Below, piece by piece: positions 58,249-64,000 of a DNA stretch of 64,000 nt; the first letter of the stretch is position 1, and each line of letters begins with the position of its first letter. The notes beneath the pieces were generated by a model. It saw only the letters and a list, made by a program, of their open reading frames with translations. It did no database searches and was not told the origin of the DNA. The stretch is taken from positions 186,001-250,000 of the forward strand of contig JAEBDY010000011.1 in NCBI GenBank assembly GCA_049997955.1. The letters are read 5' to 3'. This DNA comes from Umezawaea sp049997955 (GTDB lineage: Bacteria; Actinomycetota; Actinomycetes; Mycobacteriales; Pseudonocardiaceae). The position numbers were made by a program, and so were the translations under genes.

Positions 58249-58748
58249 CCGGAGTGCGGCACACGACCACGGACTCGCCCGTCGGCGACCTGACCCTGGT
58301 CGCGGACGGCGACGCCCTCGTCGGCCTCTACTTCGACGGCCACAAGCGGACACCCCGCCTGACCGACCTGGGACCGCGCGCCGACGAGGGCTTCGGCGCG
58401 GCGATCCGGCAGCTGCGCGAGTACTTCGACGGCGAGCGCACCGAGTTCGACCTGGAGCTGGCGCCGCGCGGCAGCTCGTTCGAACGCCGGGTGTGGGCGC
58501 TGCTGACGAAGATCCCGCACGGCGAGACCCGCACGTACGGCCAACTGGCCGCGGAGCTGGGCGAACCCGGCTCCGCGCAGGCCGTGGGCAACGCCAACGG
58601 GTGGAACCCGATCAGCATCATCGTGCCGTGCCACCGCGTGGTGGGCGCGAGCGGAAGCCTGACCGGGTACGCGGGAGGTTTGGAGCGCAAGCGCTTCCTG
58701 CTCAACCTGGAGGAGCCGCCCGCGGCCGACGACGGCAGGCTCTTCTGA
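58245..58748 (+). CDS. Methylated-DNA-protein cysteine methyltransferase (second, Ogt-like)
   Basis: A 167-residue alkyltransferase. SFERRVWALLTKIPHGETRT is the DNA-binding helix region, and ISIIVPCHRVVGASGSLTGY gives acceptor Cys129. It is the last gene of the unit. It differs from its neighbour in length and in the residues after the active site (GASGSLTGYAGGLERKRFLL against RSDGSSGNYRGGEDAKRDLL), so the two are not a recent duplication. Confidence 0.95.
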   Translation: MTGVRHTTTDSPVGDLTLVADGDALVGLYFDGHKRTPRLTDLGPRADEGFGAAIRQLREYFDGERTEFDLELAPRGSSFERRVWALLTKIPHGETRTYGQLAAELGEPGSAQAVGNANGWNPISIIVPCHRVVGASGSLTGYAGGLERKRFLLNLEEPPAADDGRLF

Positions 58749-58851
58749 CCGGTGCGGGAACGCGGGGTGGGGCGAACGTCGACCGCGGTCGGGTCGTGGC
58801 GCTGAAGCCGACCCGGTGAGTGCCCTCAGGCGACTGCTCACGGGAGAGCTA

Positions 58852-58884
58852 TTGATTATCGATCGAAACTGGTTGATAGTCGAT
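58852..58884 (+). promoter_or_regulatory. Leaderless-looking promoter built on two direct repeats
   Basis: TTGATTATCGAT (58852-58863) and TTGATAGTCGAT (58873-58884) match at 10 of 12 positions and start 21 bases apart, two helical turns. Within them lie a -35 (TTGATT, 58852-58857) and a -10 (GATAGT, 58875-58880) 17 bases apart. The start point would fall at about 58887, the first base of the DUF2975 ATG. Binding by the downstream Xre protein is likely. Confidence 0.6.
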
Positions 58885-58886
58885 GT

Positions 58887-59369
58887 ATGAACAGTGTCGC
58901 CATCCTCGTGCTGCGGGCCTTCTTCCTCTTCGGGTTGCTCGTCTCCCTCTTCGGCCAGGTGGTCGTCATCCCGGTGCAGGCGGCGAACTACGCGGAGAAG
59001 ATCCCCGAACTCGCGTCGGCGGCCACGCTCTACGCGGCGGTCGCCATCGCGGCGGTCGCGTGCGTCCAGGCGGCGCTGATCGCGGTCTGGATGCTGCTGG
59101 GGATGGTCGCGGCGGACGCACTCTTCACCAGGCGCGCGTTCCTGTGGGTGGACGTGGTGACCGGCGCGGCGGCCGTCGCGACCCTGTTGACCATCGGTAC
59201 CGCGGGTCATTTCACCACGGTCGACGTGGACGAGCCCGCGGTCTTCCTCTTCTTCGACCTGCTCGCGATCGCGTTCGTCGGGTTCACCTTCGTGCTGTTG
59301 ATGATCGTGATGCGCGGTGTGCTGCGGAAGGCGACGGCGATCGAAGGCGAACTCGCCGGGGTGGTCTGA
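58887..59369 (+). CDS. DUF2975 membrane protein
   Basis: A 160-residue protein with four membrane helices (VAILVLRAFFLFGLLVSLFG, LYAAVAIAAVACVQAALIAV, FLWVDVVTGAAAVATLLTIG, FFDLLAIAFVGFTFVLLMIV). This matches DUF2975, a family of unknown function normally paired with a small Xre regulator, as here. The preceding bases hold a promoter but no SD, so the message is probably leaderless. Confidence 0.85.
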   Translation: MNSVAILVLRAFFLFGLLVSLFGQVVVIPVQAANYAEKIPELASAATLYAAVAIAAVACVQAALIAVWMLLGMVAADALFTRRAFLWVDVVTGAAAVATLLTIGTAGHFTTVDVDEPAVFLFFDLLAIAFVGFTFVLLMIVMRGVLRKATAIEGELAGVV

Positions 59370-59581
59370 TGGCGATCGTCGTCGACATCGACGTCCTGCT
59401 CGCGAAGCGGAAGATGTCGGTGGGGGAGTTCGCGGACGCCGTCGGGATCACGGTCGCCAACATCGCCGTGCTGAAGAACGGGCGGGCGAAAGCGGTGCGG
59501 TTCAGCACCCTCGACGCGATCTGCCGGGTCCTGGAGTGCCAGCCGGGGGACGTGCTGCGGTGGGTGCCCGACGAGCCGTGA
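59369..59581 (+). CDS. Small Xre/YozG-type HTH regulator
   Basis: A 70-residue single-domain HTH protein: MAIVVDIDVLLAKRKMSVGE, FADAVGITVANIAVLKNGRA, STLDAICRVLECQPGDVLRW. Its ATG shares one base with the DUF2975 stop (TGATG), so the pair is translationally coupled. Relatives repress or tune the DUF2975 partner; the direct repeats at 58852-58884 are the obvious binding site. Confidence 0.92.
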   Translation: MAIVVDIDVLLAKRKMSVGEFADAVGITVANIAVLKNGRAKAVRFSTLDAICRVLECQPGDVLRWVPDEP

Positions 59582-59621
59582 CCGCGTGGGGGACCTCCGG
59601 TGTGGAGGCCCCCCAAGGCTT

Positions 59622-60971
59622 TCAGGTCCCGATCCCGGCGCGGTCGTCCGCGCGGGTCTTGAGGCCGAGGTCGGCGGTGGGCGTTCGGAACGTCTCCTTG
59701 CCGGTGGCGACCGCCACCACGTTGACCAGGCACAGCACAGCGGCGAAAACGGCCACCCCCACCCAGTTCGCGCTCTTCTCGCCCGCGATGGCGGCGGAGA
59801 TGGTCGGCGTGAAACCGGCGACGGCGAAACCGATCTGGGTGCCGATCGCCATGCCGGACAGGCGGACCTTGGCGGTGAACATCTCGCCGTAGAAGGACGG
59901 CCAGACGGCGTTCGTCGCGCTGTAGACGACACCGAACAGCAGGATGCCGACGAGGAAGACGAGCGTGTAGTCGCCGGACGAGATCGCGCCGAGGTAGGCG
60001 AACATGAGGACGGCGCAGCCCAGTGAGCCGCCGATGAACACCGGCTTGCGGCCGACGCGGTCGGCGAGCTTCGCCCAGAGCGGGATGGCGAGCAGGGCCA
60101 CGACGTTCGCGAGCACGCCGACCCACAGCATCGGCGTCCTGGCCAGTCCCGCGGAGTTGACCGCGTAGGAGAGCGCGTAGACGGTGAAGATCGTGCTGAT
60201 GGACGCGATGACGGCCGCCGCGACGACCCGCAGGACGTCGGCCCAGTGGTCGCGGAACAGGATGGTGATCGGGAGCTTGGTCTCCGCCTTCCCGGCGATC
60301 TCCTGCTCGAAGACCGGTGTCTCGTCGAGCTTGCGGCGGATGACGAAGCCCGCGACGACCACGAGCGCGCTGAGCCAGAAGGGGATCCGCCACCCCCACG
60401 ACAGCAACTGGTCCTGGGGGAGCGCGGCGATCGGCAGGAACACCGCGGTGGCGAGGATCTGACCCGCCTGGGTGCCGCTCAGCGTGAAGCTCGTGTAGTA
60501 CGCGCGCCGGTCGTCCGGGGCGTGCTCCAGGGTCATCGAGTTCGCGCCCGCCTGCTCGCCCGCGGCGGAGAGCCCCTGCAGGAGCCGGGTGATGACCAGC
60601 AGGACGGGTGCGGCGACGCCGATGTCGTTGTAGGTGGGCAAGCAGCCGATGAGGAACGTCGAGAACCCCATCAGCAGCAACGTGAACACCAGCACCCGCT
60701 TGCGGCCGAAGCGGTCGCCGACGTGCCCGAGGAACACCGCGCCGACCGGGCGGGCGAGGTAGCCGACGCCGAAGGTCGCCAGCGCGAGCAGGGTGCCGGT
60801 GGCGGGGTTCGACGTGGGGAAGAAGATCTTGCCGAAGACCAGTGCCGCGGCGGTGCCGTAGATGAAGAAGTCGTAGTACTCCAGTGCGCTCCCGATCCAC
60901 GCGGCGAGGGCGGCCTTGCGCGGTTTGCCGGGCGTGAGCGGGGTCGGCGGACCGGCGGTGTGTGCGGTCAC
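59622..60971 (-). CDS. MHS-family MFS transporter (shikimate/aromatic acid importer)
   Basis: A 449-residue metabolite:proton symporter with 12 helices. The N-terminus AALAAWIGSALEYYDFFIYG is the MHS signature, followed by GHVGDRFGRKRVLV (motif A) and TRLLQGLSAAGEQAGANSMT. ShiA-type members import shikimate, and the neighbouring dehydrogenase and dehydratase genes support that substrate. GTG 60971 lies 64 bases from a TetR-type site. Confidence 0.9.
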   Translation of the reverse strand: MTAHTAGPPTPLTPGKPRKAALAAWIGSALEYYDFFIYGTAAALVFGKIFFPTSNPATGTLLALATFGVGYLARPVGAVFLGHVGDRFGRKRVLVFTLLLMGFSTFLIGCLPTYNDIGVAAPVLLVITRLLQGLSAAGEQAGANSMTLEHAPDDRRAYYTSFTLSGTQAGQILATAVFLPIAALPQDQLLSWGWRIPFWLSALVVVAGFVIRRKLDETPVFEQEIAGKAETKLPITILFRDHWADVLRVVAAAVIASISTIFTVYALSYAVNSAGLARTPMLWVGVLANVVALLAIPLWAKLADRVGRKPVFIGGSLGCAVLMFAYLGAISSGDYTLVFLVGILLFGVVYSATNAVWPSFYGEMFTAKVRLSGMAIGTQIGFAVAGFTPTISAAIAGEKSANWVGVAVFAAVLCLVNVVAVATGKETFRTPTADLGLKTRADDRAGIGT

Positions 60972-61034
60972 GAAGGGCTCCTCTGCTGGTGCTCCGTTGC
61001 AGTGAACAGTGGATTCGGGAAACGACCGGCTACG

Positions 61035-61054
61035 TACGTACTAGATAGTTAATA
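61035..61054. promoter_or_regulatory. TetR-type site upstream of the MHS transporter
   Basis: TACGTACT-AGAT-AGTTAATA shares half-site form and the four-base spacer with the site at 61825-61844 (both ACT-N4-AGT). It lies 64 bases upstream of the transporter start. It is AT-rich compared with its surroundings and overlaps the probable promoter. Confidence 0.5.
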
Positions 61055-61093
61055 GCGGAGATGGTGGGGACTCGACACTTCCGTGTCAAGGGC

Positions 61094-61750
61094 TCAGCGA
61101 GCGGTCAGGTAGCTCACGAGCATGTCGCCGACCATCCGCCGGTGGTGCTCGCGGCGCGCCGGGTCCAGCATGTCGCGGTCGAAGATCGCGTGGAACGTGT
61201 GCCGGTTGGCGATCCGGAACACGCAGAACGAGCTGATCGCCATGTGCACGTCGAGCGCGTCGACGTCGTCGCGGAAGTAGCCCGCCGCGCGGCCCCGGTC
61301 GAGGATGCGGGTGAGCACGTCGAGCGCCGGGTTGGCCAGGCCCGCGAGCTTGGTCGAGTGCGCGATGTGCTCGGCGCGGTGGATGTTCTCGATGCTGACC
61401 AGCCGGACGAAGTCCGGGTGCGACTCGTGGTGGTCGAAGGTCAACTCGGCGAGCCTGCGCAGCGCGTCGATCGGGTCGAGGTGCTCGACGTCGAGTTCGC
61501 GCTCGATGGAGCGGATGACCGTGTAGGCGCGTTCCAGCACCTCGACGAACAGTTGCTCCTTGCCGCCGAAGTAGTAGTAGATCATCCGCTTGGTGGTGCT
61601 GGTCTTGGCGGCGATCTCGTCCACCCGCGCGCCGTCGTAGCCCTTGTCCGCGAACTCCTGAGCGGAGACGGCGAGGATCTCCGCCTTGGTGCGCTCGGCG
61701 TCGCGCGTGCGGTCGACGACCGGCGCCTCCCCGGACGGCAGTGCTGCCAC
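61094..61750 (-). CDS. TetR-family regulator of the shikimate module
   Basis: A 218-residue TetR protein with HTH RTKAEILAVSAQEFADKGYD and VDEIAAKTSTTKRMIYYYFG, then GKEQLFVEVLERAY, and a ligand domain with RLVSIENIHRAEHIAHSTKL. GTG 61750 follows GGAAGGAAG. It lies between the transporter and the divergent dehydrogenase, with matching dyads in front of both. The likely effector is shikimate, quinate or protocatechuate (inference). Confidence 0.92.
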   Translation of the reverse strand: MAALPSGEAPVVDRTRDAERTKAEILAVSAQEFADKGYDGARVDEIAAKTSTTKRMIYYYFGGKEQLFVEVLERAYTVIRSIERELDVEHLDPIDALRRLAELTFDHHESHPDFVRLVSIENIHRAEHIAHSTKLAGLANPALDVLTRILDRGRAAGYFRDDVDALDVHMAISSFCVFRIANRHTFHAIFDRDMLDPARREHHRRMVGDMLVSYLTAR

Positions 61751-61824
61751 GGACTTCCTTCCTCGCCGCGAGTGCTCCCGCCACTCTAGGTGGCCCCTTC
61801 CCCGTGCCGCCCGTCGTGGGGTAC

Positions 61825-61844
61825 AACTAACTCACCAGTTCGTA
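61825..61844. promoter_or_regulatory. TetR-type operator upstream of shikimate dehydrogenase
   Basis: AACTAACT-CACC-AGTTCGTA is an imperfect dyad (6 of 8 arm positions pair) with the form typical of TetR operators. It lies 21 bases upstream of the dehydrogenase start and 74 from the TetR start, so it could govern both. A related copy precedes the transporter. Confidence 0.55.
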
Positions 61845-61865
61845 CATTACGAGGAGAGGTCGTCC

Positions 61866-62804
61866 ATGTCCCACACCTCGTCGTTCCCCGACGCGGTCCG
61901 CGAGCACGCCGACCTGGCGCGAGGCGCGCTCGTGGTCGGGCTGGTGGGAGCGGGCATCGGGCCGTCGCTGAGCCCCGCGCTGCACGAGGGCGAGGCGCGC
62001 AGGCTGGGCGTGCGCTACCGGTACCGGCGGATCGACCTCGCCGAGTGGGGGCTGCCGCCCGAGGCCGTCGGCGACATCGTGGCGATCACGCGCGACGCGG
62101 GCTACCGGGGCCTCAACATCACCCACCCGTGCAAGCAGGCGGTCCTGCCGCACCTGGACGAGCTCTCCGCCGACGCCGAAGCGCTCGGCGCGGTCAACAC
62201 GGTGGTCTTCGAGGACGGCAGGGCCGTCGGCCACAACACCGACTGGTCCGGGTTCAGCCGCGGCCTCGCGGTGGGGCTGCCGAACGCGGACCTCGCCTCC
62301 GTCGTCCTGCTCGGAGCGGGCGGCGCGGGTGCGGCGGTGGCGCACGGGCTGCTCACCTCCGGTGCGGGCGCCGTGCGGATCTTCGACCTCGACCGGAACC
62401 GCGCCGAAGCGCTGGCGACGTCGTTGAGCGCCCGGTTCGGCGACGGTCGCGCGACGGCGGGAGGGGGCGACGACGACCTCGCGACGGCGGTCCGCGCCGC
62501 CGCCGGACTCGTGCACGCGACACCGACGGGGATGGCCGAGCACCCCGGCCTCCCGCTGCCCGCCGACCTGCTGCGGCCGGACCTGTGGGTCGCGGAGGTC
62601 GTCTACCGGCCGCTCGACACCGCACTGGTCACCACCGCGAGGGCGCTCGGCTGCCGCGTGCTCGACGGCGGCCGGATGTTCGCCTTCCAGGCCGCGGAGG
62701 GTTTTCGCCTGTTCACCGGCTCGGAACCCGACACCGAGCGGATGCTGAGCCACTTCGACCACCTGGTCCGCACCTCGGGTGAGGGGACGTCCGATGCCCG
62801 CTGA
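61866..62804 (+). CDS. Quinate/shikimate dehydrogenase
   Basis: A 312-residue oxidoreductase interconverting shikimate and 3-dehydroshikimate, or quinate and 3-dehydroquinate. GAGIGPSLSPALHEGEARRL binds substrate; GYRGLNITHPCKQAVLPHLD carries the catalytic Lys and NITxPxK motif; GAVNTVVFEDGRAVGHNTDW supplies the Asp; the Rossmann loop is VVLLGAGGAGAAVAHGLL. Context (importer, TetR, dehydratase) argues for a catabolic enzyme rather than biosynthetic AroE. ATG 61866 has SD GAGGAGAGG. It overlaps the next gene by 11 bases. Confidence 0.93.
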   Translation: MSHTSSFPDAVREHADLARGALVVGLVGAGIGPSLSPALHEGEARRLGVRYRYRRIDLAEWGLPPEAVGDIVAITRDAGYRGLNITHPCKQAVLPHLDELSADAEALGAVNTVVFEDGRAVGHNTDWSGFSRGLAVGLPNADLASVVLLGAGGAGAAVAHGLLTSGAGAVRIFDLDRNRAEALATSLSARFGDGRATAGGGDDDLATAVRAAAGLVHATPTGMAEHPGLPLPADLLRPDLWVAEVVYRPLDTALVTTARALGCRVLDGGRMFAFQAAEGFRLFTGSEPDTERMLSHFDHLVRTSGEGTSDAR

Positions 62805-64000
62805 CCGCCGACTCGGGATCGCCACCGTGTGCCTGTCCGGCACCCTGGAGGACAAGCTGGCCGCCGCCTCGGCCGCCGGGTTCGACGGCGTGGAGATCTT
62901 CGAGAACGACCTGCTCGCCTCGCCGTGGACGCCGAAGCGGGTCCGGCAGCGGTGCGCGGAACTGGGCCTGTCCATCGACCTCTACCAACCGTTCCGCGAC
63001 TTCGAGGCGGTGCCGCCCGACGTGCTCGCGCGCAACCTGCGGCGGGCCGAGCTCAAGTTCGACGTGATGGAGCAGCTCGGGACGGACACGATCCTGGTGT
63101 GCTCGTCGGTGTCGCCGGACGCCGTGGACGACGACGACCTCGCCGCCGAACAGCTGCACACCCTCGCCGCGCGAGCCGCCGATCGCGGCCTCCGGATCGC
63201 CTACGAGGCGCTGGCGTGGGGCCGGTTCGTCAACACCTACGACCGCTCGTGGCGCATCGTGCGCTCCGCCGACCACCCCGCGCTCGGCCTGTGCCTCGAC
63301 AGCTTCCACGTGCTGTCCAGGGAGGTCGACCCCGTCGCCATCCGCACCATTCCGGGGGAGAAGGTCTTCTTCCTGCAACTGGCCGACGCGCCGAGGCTGC
63401 GGATGGACGTGCTGCAGTGGAGCCGCCACCACCGGCTCTTCCCCGGCCAGGGCGCGTTCGACCTGACCTCGTTCGTCGACCACGTGCTCGCCACCGGCTA
63501 CCGCGGACCGCTGTCGCTGGAGGTGTTCAACGACGTCTACCGGCAGTCCGACCCGCGTGCCGCCGCCGTCGACGCGATGCGCTCGCTGCTCCTGCTCCAG
63601 GAGCCGCCGGACGCCGCGCCCTCGTTGGGAGGGCACGCCTTCACCGAGATCGACGTCGACGAGGTCGCGGCCGAGCGGGTGGAGGCGGCGCTCGCCGGAC
63701 TCGGGTTCACCCCCGCCGGACGGCACCGCTCGAAGCCCGTGGGGCTGTGGCGGCAGGGCGACGCGCGGATCGTGCTCAACCACCGCGAGTCCGCCCACGT
63801 CGGCCACGCCGCCGTCACCGCCGTGGCCGTGGCGAGCGCCGACCCGGCCAGGTCGGCCGCCCGCGCCGGGGAGTTCCTCGCCCCGCCGCTGGGGGAATCG
63901 GTGGTCGCCGCCCCGGACGGCACGTCGGTGGTCTTCTGCCGCGACGACCAGGACTGGCTCGCGGACTTCGCCCCCCTCGCCGCGGCCGAGCACCCCGGCG
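62794..64000 (+). CDS. 3-dehydroshikimate dehydratase / 4-hydroxyphenylpyruvate dioxygenase-like fusion (cut off)
   Basis: At least 402 residues are visible; the 3' end is outside the window. Residues 1-275 form a sugar-phosphate-isomerase/AP-endonuclease-type TIM barrel (LGIATVCLSGTLEDKLAAAS, RIAYEALAWGRFVNTYDRSW, LSLEVFNDVYRQSDPR) with metal-binding Glu, Asp, His and Glu, as in QsuB dehydratases. After about residue 285 a vicinal-oxygen-chelate domain starts (AFTEIDVDEVAAERVEAALA). It converts 3-dehydroshikimate to protocatechuate. ATG 62794 has SD GAGGGG and overlaps the dehydrogenase stop. Confidence 0.9.
   Translation, partial: MPADRRLGIATVCLSGTLEDKLAAASAAGFDGVEIFENDLLASPWTPKRVRQRCAELGLSIDLYQPFRDFEAVPPDVLARNLRRAELKFDVMEQLGTDTILVCSSVSPDAVDDDDLAAEQLHTLAARAADRGLRIAYEALAWGRFVNTYDRSWRIVRSADHPALGLCLDSFHVLSREVDPVAIRTIPGEKVFFLQLADAPRLRMDVLQWSRHHRLFPGQGAFDLTSFVDHVLATGYRGPLSLEVFNDVYRQSDPRAAAVDAMRSLLLLQEPPDAAPSLGGHAFTEIDVDEVAAERVEAALAGLGFTPAGRHRSKPVGLWRQGDARIVLNHRESAHVGHAAVTAVAVASADPARSAARAGEFLAPPLGESVVAAPDGTSVVFCRDDQDWLADFAPLAAAEHPG

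Overview
The window is very GC-rich, uses many GTG starts and purine-rich Shine-Dalgarno (SD) sites, and encodes actinobacterial hallmarks: a mycothiol-type DinB-fold enzyme, an ANTAR regulator, an IniB/LuxR pair, two stand-alone STAS anti-anti-sigma proteins and CBM2-bearing secreted hydrolases with threonine-rich linkers. I infer a soil-type filamentous actinomycete, most likely Pseudonocardiales (Saccharothrix, Lentzea or Actinosynnema-like). That assignment rests on gene content, not on a marker gene. No rRNA, tRNA, CRISPR array or intact insertion sequence was seen.

Layout. 0-3 kb: a cut-off secreted S1 protease under a chitinase-type dyad, then STAS and GAF-ANTAR regulators. 3-9 kb: a divergent DJ-1/LysR pair, a sirtuin divergent from a MOSC protein, small unknowns, and a microbial PARG-type macrodomain protein. 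9-14 kb: a GH12-CBM2 glucanase, a transmembrane Ser/Thr kinase, a secreted DUF1996 protein split by a coiled-coil insert, and DUF4395. 14-21 kb: a five-gene operon (CPBP membrane protease, ABC ATPase, FtsX-type permease, histidine kinase, response regulator) facing an aldo/keto reductase across a perfect dyad. 22-30 kb: a plant-cell-wall island with GH10-CBM2 xylanase, two GH43 enzymes (CBM42 and CBM13), expansin-CBM2 and CE1-CBM2 esterase, with several LacI-like or xylanase-type operator candidates. A GH55-like beta-helix enzyme with CebR-like boxes follows at 36-38 kb.

30-42 kb: SalK/SCO6745-like protein, LysR divergent from an IMPase-like/NAD(P)-binding pair, a SulP transporter fused to a beta-carbonic anhydrase, an oxidoreductase, an alpha/beta hydrolase, and a decayed zone (TetR and siderophore-interacting-protein fragments). 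41-45 kb: IniB-domain protein divergent from an IniR-like LuxR ATPase, with no dynamin genes. 45-51.5 kb: MFS exporter, TetR, P450, a decayed second TetR, 3Fe-4S ferredoxin, ferredoxin reductase and a second P450, tied together by two copies of one operator. 51.5-57 kb: HAD hydrolase, an orphan Cys-containing peptide, STAS, esterase, AI-2E-type permease and MFS overlapping tail to tail. 57-59.6 kb: a sigma factor translationally coupled to two alkyltransferases, then a DUF2975/Xre pair with a leaderless-looking promoter. 59.6-64 kb: a quinate/shikimate catabolic module (MHS transporter, TetR, shikimate dehydrogenase, 3-dehydroshikimate dehydratase, cut off) with matching TetR-type sites in front of both arms.

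Together the genes describe a saprophyte that degrades xylan, arabinan and glucan, imports and catabolises plant-derived aromatic precursors, and carries stress, efflux and DNA-repair modules. The most promising less-described items are the CPBP-ABC-two-component operon, the IniB/IniR locus without IniA/IniC, the sigma-alkyltransferase operon, the orphan peptide gene and the operator-defined regulons.
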